64,000 nucleotides of DNA from Candidatus Gracilibacteria bacterium. GTDB lineage: Bacteria; Patescibacteriota; Gracilibacteria; BD1-5; UBA2023. The notes below the pieces were generated by a model. It searched no databases and was not told where the DNA came from. It saw only the letters and a list, made by a program, of their open reading frames with translations. The DNA is taken from positions 186,001 through 250,000 of the forward strand of contig JAQUAB010000001.1 of assembly GCA_028687475.1 (NCBI GenBank), read 5' to 3'. Numbering within the stretch: position 1 is the first letter of the stretch; each line of letters begins with the position of its first letter. This document shows, piece after piece, positions 8,806 through 19,085 of the stretch. Both the position numbers and the translations under genes were made by a program.

Positions 8806-9825
8806 ATGCTCTCCCTCCTCAATACCCTCGAAAAACGTGTCATCGATAACCTTTCTCAGATAGATTCTGAGGAATCTCTTGTAGAATACAAAAATACGAT
8901 TCTCGGAAAAACGGGCGAACTCACTGTCATCCTCAAAGGACTCAAAGACCTCTCCAATGAAGAAAAAGCAACTGTCGGGAAACGTGCGAACGAGATTCGT
9001 GATTCCCTCTCAGGAGCCATAGAAAATCGGAAGAATGTGATAAAACGTACAGAAATAGAATCAAAACTGCGCGAAGAATGGGAAGATATGACTATTCCCC
9101 TCACTCCAGAAAATGGTAGTCTTCATCCGATTACTCAGGTTCGCATGGATGTTGAGGATACATTTAGGCGTATGGGTTTCGATATTTATGAATCAACCGA
9201 AGTGACGACAGAATACCTGAACTTCGATGCGGTGAATGTTGCCAAGAATCATCCAGCTCGTGATATGCAAGACACATTCTGGCTCGAATGAGATGGAAAT
9301 GTTCTTGCTACTCAGACTTCTTGCATGCAGAATCTTCTTCTCAAGAACCAGGAACCACCAATTCGAGTGATTATTCCTGGTCGTGTATTTCGCAATGAAG
9401 ATGTCGATGCCACTCACGAGAATACATTCTACCAAGTAGAAGGAATTGTGGTAGATAAAAATATTGGAATGGGACACCTGAAGTTCACTATCAAAACCAT
9501 GCTGTCTGATCTTTTCGGAAAAGAAGTCACGATTCGTATGCGTCCTGGATATTTTCCATTCGTAGAACCAGGAGTTGAGGTAGACTTCTCTTGTCCATTC
9601 TGCGATGGAGAAGGATGTCGAATCTGCAAGAAATCAGGTTGGATTGAATTCATGGGAGCAGGACTCATTCATCCGAATGTTATCCGCGAAGGAGGACTTG
9701 ACCCAGAGATTTATTCAGGATTTGCCTTCGGTTTCGGACTCAATCGCCTTGTGATGATCAAGTATGGGATTCCTGATATGCGTTACTTCCAGAATCCAGA
9801 TATCCGATTTCTCCGACAATTTTAG
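8806..9825 (+). CDS. pheS: phenylalanyl-tRNA synthetase alpha subunit
   Basis: Class II aminoacyl-tRNA synthetase catalytic subunit. 339 aa. An N-terminal coiled coil (about residues 1-90) binds tRNA-Phe. Motif 2 is visible as RVIIPGRVFRNEDVDATHE with FYQVEG, motif 3 as FAFGFGLNRLVMIKYGI. One UGA (9289-9291) encodes Gly in WLEGDGNVL. A Cys replaces the usual Pro in QTSCMQ. The partner pheT is not adjacent and not in this window. Confidence 0.95.
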
Positions 9826-9841
9826 AGAAACGGTTAAATAT

Positions 9842-9870
9842 TTGCACATTTCCAAGAAGTCTGCTATACT
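9842..9870 (+). promoter_or_regulatory. promoter of the AAA ATPase gene
   Basis: TTGCAC (9842-9847), 17-nt spacer, TATACT (9865-9870), 17 nt before the ATG. Confidence 0.65.
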
Positions 9871-9887
9871 CATGGCAGACTTTTATT

Positions 9888-11042
9888 ATGTTCCAAAGAA
9901 ATACTTACATCGACAAGTTCAAGGAAATCCTCCTCACCAGTGAGAAACAATATATCGTTCTTGTGGGTGATTATGGAGTTGGGAAGACACATCTCCTCAA
10001 TACACTCAAAGAAGATGGAACACTGAGTGATTCTGAGACGCTTTTTCTTGATCCATTCGATACAGAACTCCAAGAAAAACTCTGAGTCAAAGAAGAATCT
10101 ATCAGCACTATTATTCTAGATAGTGAACATTGAGTTGATATTGATTATATTCGTACATTTATAGAATCATATCAGACTGATTGTAGAGTTATTTTTACGG
10201 CTGAACAAAAAATCGATGATGAACGCGTAGAAGATTTTCTACTCCCATTCGTGAGTTTCCGTGAATATAGCGAAACCATGGGGGCTCCTATAAACATGGG
10301 GGAGATCATGAATGGGGCAGCTGATATTCATGCGGTCAATACAGCAAAAGATGAATATATCCATCTCGGACATCTTCCTCGACATATTGGAAATCCAGAA
10401 ACTATCTCTTCTGATTTTTTCGAAATATGTACAGATATGAAATCAGAAATGTACGATAAAGAATATGAACAATTCATAGAATTCTTTCGTGCACTGGCTA
10501 TGGAGACAGGAAACTGCTTCAAGGCTGACAAACTCGCGAAACTTCTCGGCATCACACGACGGAAAGTAAATAAATACATGGAGATTCTCCTGAAAAAAAA
10601 TGTCATAAAACCAGTTGGAGCTTGGGTACAAGACATGGAGACGGAGACTTCACGCCATGTGAAGATATACTTCAGTGATCTTTCTATATATCGTTCTCTC
10701 CTCTCTGATATGTACTATCAGGGAGCTATGAAGATGGGGGCAATCGAGAACTTCATCTACCTCGAGATCGAACGCAAGCTCCACGATTCTCATGACATAT
10801 ACTACTATCGCAAGAAGTCAGGATCAGAAGTTACCTTCATCCTCGAAGACAAGATGACAAAGAAAGTTACTCCGATTGAAGTAGTCAGTCGAGATTCATC
10901 TGCCATTTCTCAAGCAATGAAATCATTCGACTCTGAATATCATGACCGTGTCGAACGATATATGATCATGAATGAATCTCTCACGGAACGTAAAGAGCTC
11001 TCCTGAATTCCAGTATTTATCCTGCCACACGCAGCTATCTAA
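9888..11042 (+). CDS. AAA family ATPase with DUF4143-type C-terminus
   Basis: 384 aa. Walker A GDYGVGKTHL near residue 25 and Walker B STIILDSEHG near residue 75. A winged-helix-like segment follows (FKADKLAKLLGITRRKVNKY). The C-terminus ENFIYLEIERK, YYYRKKSGSEVTFIL resembles the PD-(D/E)XK-like end of the AAA_14/DUF4143 family. Three UGA codons (KLGVKE, SEHGVD, LSGIPV) are needed for a continuous frame. Ends TAA 11040-11042, overlapping a terminator hairpin. The cellular role of this abundant family is unclear. Confidence 0.8.
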
Positions 11043-11066
11043 TCCACCAGAATCGGTGGATTTTTC
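11041..11066 (+). terminator. intrinsic terminator
   Basis: Stem AATCCACC / GGTGGATT with loop AGAATC, followed by a T run. It overlaps the stop codon of the ATPase gene. Confidence 0.8.
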
Positions 11067-11114
11067 TTTACAAAAACCATGAAATCAATAAAGTTTCTGA
11101 AATATTTTTGTCAT

Positions 11115-12392
11115 ATGAAAGCCATCATACTCGCTGCTGGGAAATGAACTCGACTCAAGCCCATCACTGATACTATCCCAAAAGTTATGGTACAAGTCGA
11201 AGGAAAACCTCTTCTAGAATATAATCTGGAACATCTTGTGCCATATGTTGATGAATTTGTTATTGTTGTGAAATACAAAAAAGAAGTCATAGAAAATTAT
11301 TTCTGAAATAATTTTCATGGAATCCCTATTCGATATCACGAACAGGCTGATGCAGCAGGAACAGGGGCGGCACTCTGGGGAATTGATATTACAGGAGATT
11401 GTTTCATCGTGACATCTGATCAGATTTTTAATCAGAAAGATATCGACAATCTCGCACAATCAGATTGATATGGTGCTCTCGCGCGAAAAGTTGCACATCC
11501 TGAGAAATACGGAATATTCCATACTGACGAATCATGAAATATTCTCGATATTATCGAAAAACCAACAGAATATATTGGGAATCTCGCGAGTGTTCTTTAT
11601 TTTAAGGTAAATAGTGAAGTTATTCGTGATGCACGAAATATTCCTATATCAGAGCGTGGTGAATATGAACTCATTGCGCCAATCCAGAATTTTGCAAAGA
11701 ATCATTCATTCAAAATCTTTTCTCTTCAATATCCATTCATCGATATCACAAGTACGGAAGATCTCGAAAAAGCAAATCTCCACCTTCTTAATCTCGAAAG
11801 ACCAGAATTTGGAAAGTCGATTTTTCTCGAAAATATCTGAGAATATGCACTTCACGTTGGCATTCCACAGAAGGCTATCCAACCTATCATGGATTATACA
11901 AACGATGATTCCGATGAGGCATTGAAGATAAATACAGGTGACAGAAAACGGTTTTCGAGTCGAGAAAAATTCGAAAGCTGGTATTATGATACGGGACGAT
12001 ATGTTTTTAGTCTTCTGGAAAAAGATGGATCTATCGCAGGAATATGGTTCGGTAGACCATCTGAACCACCAGAATTTGGGGAAGTGGAAAATATCGAACT
12101 TGCTGAAACGATCGAAAAAAATAGTGATAAAATCCATACAGGATGAATTCGTCTCTATCCAAATGCTCGAGGAAAAGGACTCGCAACACCACTTATTACC
12201 CGAAGTACTTTTTATTACAGAAATATTTATCCTGATGCTTATATGTCTATAGACATCGATGAAGAGAATATTCCTTCACAAAAAGCATATCTGAGATCAT
12301 GATATCTTTATGTGTGACTCGGGGAAAACCGGAAAACTATTGATAAGAATCCTCGAAAAAGAAGAGTATATCTCGAGCTACCGAATAACTAA
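11115..12392 (+). CDS. sugar nucleotidyltransferase fused to a GNAT acetyltransferase
   Basis: 425 aa. Residues 1-245: nucleotidyltransferase of the GlmU/RmlA type, with AAGKGTRLKPITDTIPK (the G of GKG is TGA), VTSDQIF and YPFIDITSTEDLEKA. Residues about 255-425: GNAT fold with the acetyl-CoA loop RLYPNARGKGLATPLI and SQKAYLRSGYLYVGLGENR. Eight UGA codons by my reading; the standard code shows only fragments. It may couple sugar activation to acetylation; GlmU does this with a left-handed beta-helix domain, not GNAT, so this could be a GlmU analogue. That role is inference. Overlaps the barstar-like gene by 4 bp tail to tail. Confidence 0.8.
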
Positions 12393-12682
12393 TCTTCCAG
12401 AACAATATCAACCCCATCGAGATCAGAAAAAACACTGAGCAAACGATAATAATCACTCATTTCGTCACTTTCATCATGATTTTGTTCGAGTGTATGTTTA
12501 AGTTTTCGTTTTTCATGAATCACAATCTTCTCAAGTGACACTTCAGAGAGCACGTCATAGAGCGCATCCAGATTTCTCGAATAGAGCACTACTCACCGCC
12601 CATCAAGATATGATTCTACTGCAAGGTAAATATCATCGAGAGATTGGACTTCTTGTCCATGTATGGAAAGTGTATTTGACAT
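12389..12682 (-). CDS. barstar family protein
   Basis: 97 aa. Residues 1-40 (SIHGQEVQSLDDIYLAVESY), then LYSRNLDALYDVLSE and the final strand FSDLDGVDIVLED, match the barstar fold, where the family reads YGENLDALWDCLT and DITIIL. One UGA encodes Gly (DGRGVVLY). Barstars inhibit barnase-type RNases; no barnase gene is adjacent. A leaderless-type promoter precedes it: TTGCAA, 16 nt, TATGAT, 6 nt, ATG. The loop between helices carries many acidic residues. Confidence 0.75.
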
Positions 12683-12688
12683 AGCGAT

Positions 12689-12716
12689 ATCATAGAGAAA
12701 AATTTGCTTTTTGCAA
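12689..12716 (-). promoter_or_regulatory. promoter of the barstar-like gene
   Basis: Minus strand TTGCAA (12716-12711), 16-nt spacer, TATGAT (12694-12689). The ATG begins 6 nt later. It overlaps the divergent rplA promoter. Confidence 0.6.
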
Positions 12717-12724
12717 AATAAACA

Positions 12725-12836
12725 TATAATCCACGAGTCCAAATATCACGTGAAATGTGGGAGTTCCTACGGTTTTCCTGGTCAGAAAGCTCAGAAAGAA
12801 CGGTTGGACCAAATTTATTTTTTCACGTTTTTTACT
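12725..12836 (+). promoter_or_regulatory. rplA promoter and structured leader (possible L1 autoregulatory site)
   Basis: TATAAT at 12725-12730, then a leader of about 100 nt. AGTCCAA near 12737 can pair with TTGGACC near 12816, enclosing a hairpin GTGGG-AGTT-CCTAC. The stretch GTGAAATGTGGGA resembles the TTGAAGTGTGGAC part of the 23S rRNA L1-binding region as I remember it. Autogenous control by L1 is known in bacteria; here it is inference. Confidence 0.4.
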
Positions 12837-13535
12837 ATGTCAAAAACTCACGGAAAGAAGTACAACCAAGCGGTTGCACTCGTCGAAAAAGATCGCGCAT
12901 ACTCAGTAGATGAAGCTGTAGAGCTTCTTGAGCGCACAAACACTGTAAAGTTTGACCCTACAATCGAGCTCCACTTCAATCTCGGAATCGATCCACGTCA
13001 AGCTGATCAGCTCGTTCGTTCTACTCTCTCACTTCCTCACGGAACTGGTAAGACAAAACGAATTGGTGCCTTCACTGATCTCGGAAATGAAGCTGAACTC
13101 AAAGCTCTTGGTGTTACTGTAGCAGGAAACGAAGATCTCATCGACTCTGTTCTTCAGGGAAAGGTGGAATTCGACATCGCTATCGCAACAACAGGAATGA
13201 TGAAGAAAATGGGTAAGGTAGCGAAAGTTCTCGGTCCAAAGGGTCTCATGCCAAATCCAAAGGCTGGAACTGTTGGTGACGATCTCATTGCTATCGCAAA
13301 GGAACTTATGGCTGGACGTTTCGAATTCAAGAACGACAAGCAGGGAAATGTTCATTCTCTTGCAGGAAAACTCTCATTCGGAAATAAGAAACTCAAGGAG
13401 AATATTGAATTTTTCGTGAAGACTGTTAAGGGTTCTCGCCCTGCTGGTCTCAAGGGAAGTGCATCATTCATCAAGAGTGTCTATGTCTGTAACGCTATGG
13501 GTCCTGGTATCAAGCTCGATATCAGCAACATCTAA
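12837..13535 (+). CDS. rplA: 50S ribosomal protein L1
   Basis: 232 aa, normal length. GIDPRQADQLVRSTLSLPHGTGK, VLGPKGLMPNPKAGTV and GSRPAGLKGSASFIKSVYV are diagnostic. L1 forms the L1 stalk at the ribosomal E site and commonly represses its own mRNA. Start set at MSKTHGKKYNQ; an ATG 126 bp upstream in frame lies in the promoter and leader. No UGA. rplK, the usual neighbour, is absent. Confidence 0.97.
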   Translation: MSKTHGKKYNQAVALVEKDRAYSVDEAVELLERTNTVKFDPTIELHFNLGIDPRQADQLVRSTLSLPHGTGKTKRIGAFTDLGNEAELKALGVTVAGNEDLIDSVLQGKVEFDIAIATTGMMKKMGKVAKVLGPKGLMPNPKAGTVGDDLIAIAKELMAGRFEFKNDKQGNVHSLAGKLSFGNKKLKENIEFFVKTVKGSRPAGLKGSASFIKSVYVCNAMGPGIKLDISNI

Positions 13536-13549
13536 TCGCAATCAAAATC

Positions 13550-13584
13550 CAATTCCCTATTCAGAAATGAATGGGGAATTTTTT
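13550..13584 (+). terminator. rplA terminator
   Basis: AATTCCCTATTC pairs with GAATGGGGAATT, followed by TTTTTTG. Confidence 0.8.
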
Positions 13585-13659
13585 GTTATTGATTTTTCCT
13601 ATCTTTTCCATACCCTTCTCTTATAGAAAACATCGAAAATAATCATCACCTCCTAACTC

Positions 13660-14439
13660 ATGGAAACAGACAAAAAACTCGCCATACTCATCGACGGTGA
13701 CAATATCCCATCAGCATATGTGAAGGAAATGATGGAAGAGATTGCGAAGTATGGGAATCCTACAATTAAGCGTATATATGGTGATTGGACACGTCCTGGA
13801 CTCACGAAGTGGAAAGATATCCTCCTTGAACACGCCATCACGCCGATTCAGCAATATGGATATACCCAAGGGAAAAATGCAACCGATTCCGCGATGATCA
13901 TCGATGCCATGGATATTCTCTACTCCATGAAGGTAGATGGATTTTGTCTTGTATCGAGTGATAGTGACTTTACTCGTCTTGCGACACGGCTCCGTGAAGC
14001 AGGAATGGCGGTGTACGGAATGGGTGAGAAGAAAACTCCGAAACCATTTATCGTCGCCTGTGACAAGTTCATCTATATAGAGATCCTCAAGAAGCAGCCA
14101 GAAAAATCTACAATAATCACACCCGAGAAGAAAGGGAAAAAGTGAGAAAAAATTATTCCTTTTTCTGAACTCACTCCCCTTCTCGACACTATCACGCCAG
14201 AGGTTATCGAACTGATTCAGAATACCATTTCGGATCTTGCCGATGATGATGGATGGGCATTCCTCGGTGATGTTGGTGGACTTCTCCAGAAAAAACAACC
14301 GAACTTTGATCCTCGAAATTTCGGATTCAATAAACTCACCCCCCTTCTTGCCTCGACAGGAAAATTCGAAATTGTGGAACGAAATGATGGAGGAAAAGGC
14401 AGATATAAGCTCATCTATGTGAAAAATACCCTGGCGTAA
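13660..14439 (+). CDS. NYN (LabA-like) domain protein with OST-HTH/LOTUS-like C-terminus
   Basis: 259 aa. Residues 1-140 form a PIN-like NYN domain (KLAILIDGDNIPSAYV, NATDSAMIIDAMDIL, FCLVSSDSDFTRLATRLREAG) with conserved Asp residues expected to bind metal for RNA cleavage. The C-terminal 80 residues (DDDGWAFLGDVGGLLQKKQPNFDPRNFGF) match an OST-HTH/LOTUS RNA-binding domain. The UGA at 14143-14145 encodes a linker Gly and joins the two domains. Probably a ribonuclease acting on structured RNA; the target is unknown. Confidence 0.85.
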
Positions 14440-14501
14440 TTTGGAGAAACTACATTAACCATATTTCTAAATACCAAATAAAATTACCTAATAACACACG
14501 G

Positions 14502-15035
14502 TTACCCATTATTGATTATTATTTTTCAAGTTGATATATCATATTGTGACCTCGTACTCGTAACTTCATTTTCACCAAATAATCTAAATATTTTAATGAT
14601 GTCTCAAATATCGATTTGATAAATTCGTTCATAAATTTTACGATCGGAAGCAACACAAATATATTTCAATCATCTTCACTCTTTAATACCAAAAAATAAT
14701 TGAGAATGAACGAATTGATGAGTAATTTCTTTAATATCTAGATTCTCAATATTGGGACTTTCAAAATCATATTCAGCATTACTTCATATTGGTAGCATAA
14801 GTTTCTTCTTTCATATAAACTTAAATGATTTAACTTCAATATTTAAGCCTCTTAAATCGTCCGTAATTTTATATCTTGATTCAATTAGCTTTCTAATAAA
14901 ATAAAATCATATAAAAACATTTCTCTCAAGTTGATAATTCCAATTTGAGTAACATAAATATCTTCAAGAGAATTTTTCCATCTCTTTTGCTAGATTCATC
15001 AATTCATTTTTTGGATAACGAGATTCGTAGAACAT
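14502..15035 (-). CDS. hypothetical protein with eight UGA-Gly codons
   Basis: I do not recognise the family. Open for 177 aa only when UGA is Gly; eight UGA codons are read through before TAA 14502-14504. Begins MFYESRYPKNELMNLAKEM. Rich in Ile, Lys, Phe and Tyr, more AT-rich than its neighbours, no signal peptide or membrane helix evident. No other reading on either strand fills this 600-bp interval. Start ATG lies 14 bp from the recR stop, same strand, so it could be cotranscribed upstream of recR. Confidence 0.7.
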
Positions 15036-15048
15036 AATAAAGAATATA

Positions 15049-15639
15049 TTACCCCCTCCCCCGAAACGCCGAAAGAAGCGTAATCTCATCCGCATATTCG
15101 ATACTTCCCGCATGAGGAAGTCACTTCGAGAGGCGGGTGATTTTTATATCCCGTGGCATATGTTCGATAGCATAGAGTGCTGTCGCCTCCCCTTCTATGT
15201 TCGGATTCATCGCGAGAATCACTTCTGTCATCTCAGGACTTTCTCCGATTCGAGCAAATAGGGATTTGTAGTTGAGCTTATCTGGAAGAACTCCAGCAAT
15301 CGGAGACACCACACCGCCAAGGATATGATACCGACCACGATAGACGCCCGTGCGTTCGATCGAGAGCATATCGAGATAATCCTCGACCACACAGAGAATA
15401 TGTTCGTCTCGCTTATGATCAGCACAGATACTACAGATAGGATGTTCAATATCTGTCATCCCATGGCAGATTTCACACTCTCGGACTTTCTCATGAACAT
15501 CATTCAGTGCTTTTGCAAAATTCTTCACATAGGCACTATTCGCCTTCAGCAAAAAAAACGCGAGCTTTGCCGCGGTTTTTTCTCCAATTCCTGGAAGATA
15601 GTGAATCATGTCAATAAGGCGCTTGAGTGCTTCGGGCAT
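15049..15639 (-). CDS. recR: recombination protein RecR
   Basis: 196 aa, normal length. N-terminal HhH LPGIGEKTAAKLAFFLL, Cys4 zinc finger CEICHGMTD / CSICADHKRD, and Toprim segment ILCVVEDYLDML with GRYHILGGVVSPIAG and TEVILAMNPNIEGEATALY. The UGA at 15121-15123 encodes the Gly of RLSKGLPHAGSIEYADEITL, a strictly conserved RecR end; the frame stops at TAA 15049-15051. Works with RecF/RecO in loading RecA at gaps. Confidence 0.96.
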
Positions 15640-15719
15640 TGAAGAATAATGAGTAACTAGTCACTTGCAATTAGTAGTTTTATCCTACTAATAACCAATA
15701 ACTAATAACTAATACTACC

Positions 15720-16085
15720 CTATTCATTCATAGATACTGCTGTATTTTTCATCACGAGAAATGTTGGCTGCTCGACATTTTCCATGGAAGCAATAACTGG
15801 AGAATTCATGATTGTTTCCATAGATTGCCCTTCAGCAATACGAATATCAAGAAGATTTTCCTGGAATGCGAGTTCACGATTCTGAACCTGAAGCGTACGG
15901 ATATTGTAACCTTTTGTTGCGTTCTCATTGAGAATCCAGACGTAGTAGATACCAAGAAGTGCAATCATCACAATAGCAAGAACATAGGTCTGCGTGAATG
16001 AGAGACGATAGTATTCACGCGCGGCTTTTCTCTCTGAGAAAAAAGGGATATGTCATTTTTTTGCTACGAGAACGTTTGCATTCAT
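15720..16085 (-). CDS. FtsL-like cell division membrane protein
   Basis: 121 aa. A cytoplasmic N-terminus (MNANVLVAKKGHIPFFSERK, UGA encoding the Gly), one membrane helix (TYVLAIVMIALLGIYYVWIL), then a short coiled coil (IRTLQVQNRELAFQENLLDIRIAE). It follows rsmH by 31 bp, the position of ftsL in dcw clusters. Sequence similarity alone would be weak; the call rests on topology and position. Ends TAG. Confidence 0.6.
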
Positions 16086-16116
16086 AGGAAACCTGGATTT
16101 TATGAACTGAGAACTT

Positions 16117-17061
16117 TTAGTAAATTCTTTCTATAACTCGCATCTTTGCACTACGACTTCGAGGATTTCGATCTATTTCAGCTTCTGTTGGGATGATTGG
16201 TTTTTTGGTATATTTTTTATATTTTGACTTCACCTGAATCTGTCACGTGACTTCATTGATCGTATCTTCGAGATATGGTGCGAAAATGTTTTTCACGAGA
16301 CGATCTTCGAGCGAATGGAAAGTAATCACGAGGATTTTCCCGCCAACTGAGAGTAGATCAAGTGCTTGTTTGAGTGAAGACTCGATATTTTCGAATTCCT
16401 CATTCAGAGCGATACGAAGAGCCTGGAATACTCGAGTCGGCGATTTCTGATCAAAACTGGATTCTTCGATAATCTTCAAGAGTTTGAAGGTAGTATCGAT
16501 AGTTTCGATTTTTCGTGCCTTTACGATTGCCTGAGCAATGAACCATGACTTCTTCTCTTCACCATACGTAGTGAAAATCCGAGCCAATTCTGGTGCATCG
16601 AGTGTCATGAGGATGTCAGTAACCGTTTTCCCACGAGTGCGATCGAACCGCATATCGAGCGGACCATCGAATCGAAAAGAGAAACCTCGATCCGCAACAT
16701 CATAATGAACACTACTCACTCCAAGGTCATAGAGGATAAAGTCTATTTCCTGTATTCCCTTTTCTTCGAGTTTTTCCTGAAGAAAAGCAAAACTAGAATG
16801 AATATAGTGACTCTGGCAAACAGTTCCGAGACTTTCTATATGAGAACGTGCCAGCGAGAGATTCTCATTGTCTCGATCGAATCAGATGAAGATATCATCC
16901 GAACCGAGAGCACTCGCCATCATACCTGCATGTCACCCGAGTCACGTAGTAGCATCGACAACGATGTGTTTTTGTGTCTGAGAAAGGTAGATTTCTCGAA
17001 CTTCCTCATAGAGGACAGGATCATGCAGTTGAGTCAAGGTATTTTTTGGTTCACTATACAT
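16117..17061 (-). CDS. rsmH: 16S rRNA m4C1402 methyltransferase RsmH (MraW)
   Basis: 314 aa, normal length. HDPVLYEEV start, SAM loop VVDATTGLGGHAGMM with two Gly encoded by TGA, FIGFDRDNENL (another TGA), DFILYDLGVSS, PLDMRFDRTRGKT, VTFHSLEDRLVKN and the C-terminal NPRSRSAKMRV. Four UGA in all. Methylates N4 of C1402 in 16S rRNA. Promoter TTGACA, 16 nt, TAAATT ends 4 nt before the ATG. No mraZ upstream. Confidence 0.96.
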
Positions 17062-17065
17062 CTCG

Positions 17066-17093
17066 AATTTAGTCCGATTTTTGCTTTTGTCAA
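17066..17093 (-). promoter_or_regulatory. rsmH promoter, leaderless type
   Basis: Minus strand TTGACA (17093-17088), 16-nt spacer, TAAATT (17071-17066), then CGAG and the ATG at 17061. The rest of the 312-bp gap up to 17373 is AT-rich with no gene I can support. Confidence 0.7.
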
Positions 17094-17340
17094 AAGAAAA
17101 CTTCGCATATCACAGAGAAGATTTATTGACGTATAAATTATTTATTATTTTATAATCTATTTTCTGACATTTTATTCACATATATTTCACAAAGAAATCA
17201 CATCATGCATCATATGGAGAAAGAAAATTTCCTTCTTCATTTTTTGATTCTGGAAACATTATAGAAAATCCAAACAAAAAAATATTTGCGAAATATATTT
17301 CTAAGTCGTGAGAAAAATGTAAAAAAGTCTGTTTTTCTTT

Positions 17341-17367
17341 TTGAAAAAGAGCACTTTTTTCTATAAT
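17341..17367 (+). promoter_or_regulatory. LCP gene promoter, leaderless type
   Basis: TTGAAA (17341-17346), 15-nt spacer, TATAAT (17362-17367), then CGGCAC and the ATG at 17374. Confidence 0.6.
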
Positions 17368-17373
17368 CGGCAC

Positions 17374-19050
17374 ATGTCATGATTCAAAACGAAAAAACTT
17401 CCTAAAAAGATACAGGAAAAGCCTCAAGAAGAGGAGAAACAAGAACAAAAAGAAACACAAGTTCCAAAAAAAAGACATATATCTCGGTGGATTATCGGGA
17501 TTTCCCTGTTTCTCATTACTGGGCTTTTTGCCTTTGCCTACGTGATGAATTGGGCCAACCAAGATAACTCAAAGTTTGGTTCTGAAGCATTTCAGCCACT
17601 TATCGACAAAGCGATTATTTCTCTGAAAAAAGAAGGAACAACGAATATTCTGATCGCTGGTATTGGCGGACGTGGGCATGATGGAAGTGATCTCACGGAT
17701 TCTATCATGCTCGCATCGCTCAATGGAGACGACAAAAAAGTAACACTTCTCTCCATTCCACGAGATCTCTATATTGCTTATCCAGGAGGGAAATGAGCTG
17801 GAAAAATCAATAGTCTCTATGCTATAGGAAAGTCTGATAAGGTAGGAGTCAAGTATCTCGCAGATAAAGTTTCTGAGATTACCGGACAACAGATTGATCA
17901 TTATGTCGTTATTGATTTTTCTGGATTCAAAAAAATCATCGATATTCTCGGATGAATCATGATCGATGTTCCGGAAGATCTCGTGGATCGAGAATATCCC
18001 GATGATAACTGGGGTTATGAGACCCTCATAATACGAAAGTGACTTCAACTCATGGATGGAGATCTTGCTCTCAAATATGCACGAAGTCGCCATTCTACGA
18101 GTGATTTTGATCGATCGAATCGCCAACAACTCATCATCAAAGCAATCAAAGAAAAATTATTCGGTGCTGATACAATCACGAGTCCTGCAAAGATCAGTGA
18201 TATATTTTCTGCCGTTATGGAAAATATCGATACCGATATGAGTCTCGCGAAAATGGCAGAAACAGCATATAGCTACAAATCAGTAAAAACAGAAAGTATA
18301 AAAATTCTTTCATTGAACGATGTGTGTATTTCTATAAAACAATGTCATATCGGTTCATATCTCTATACTCCAAGTCGTGACCTTTTCGGTGGCGCCTCGG
18401 TTCTGATTCCTGAGAATGCACGCGTGAATAAACTCAGTTATTATGATGATATTCGTCGGTTTGTGGATGTGACATTCCATTTTCCAGATCTCTCAGAAAG
18501 CCCAAATGAAGTCGTAATCGTGAGCTCAAAAGCAAATAGCAAAAAAGCTCAAGATATTGCCATGGGACTCGCGAAACTCGGAATTCCTCTTTCGACTCGA
18601 AATCCAACAATTATTGCAACGGGTAGTATCTCTCAGAGTCATATCAACATCTATTGGCACGAAGATGTCAAGGTGGGAATCAATCCAAAATCTACAACTG
18701 TTCAAGCACTCAAATATCTCGAAGAATCCCTTCCTCAAATTATTGTTCCACATAATGAGTATGTGACCAATGATGGTCCAAAAATCGAGATTGTTCTCGG
18801 AGATGATATAACATCCTATTTTCCTTTCGTAACTCCGGTATACTATATTCCTGCGCCACCACCGACAAGTACTTCTGGTGAGACTACTGTGGGAAGTGGG
18901 AATCCAAAAACAACTTCTCCAACGAAAACAACGACTTCCACGCAAATAAAAAACACTCAAACACCTCCAAAAACAACAATTCAAACACCTATAGATCAAA
19001 CATCAAACACAACAATTCAACCATGACAGTGGGAAGATTTTGGAAATTAG
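17374..19050 (+). CDS. LytR-CpsA-Psr (LCP) family glycopolymer ligase
   Basis: 558 aa. A short cytoplasmic Lys/Glu-rich tail, one membrane helix (WIIGISLFLITGLFAFAYVM), then the LCP domain: DSIMLASLNGDDKKVTLLSIPRDLYI, YVVIDFSGFKKIIDILGG, GDLALKYARSRHSTSDFDRSNRQQ. The C-terminal third holds a LytR_C-like domain (NEVVIVSSKANSKKAQDIA) and a Thr/Pro-rich tail. Five UGA-Gly codons, including residue 3. LCP enzymes transfer lipid-linked glycans to peptidoglycan or protein at the outer face. First gene of the envelope block. Confidence 0.9.
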
Positions 19051-19085
19051 AAAATTTTCATATACTTTTCTTGTAATTTTTCTCT

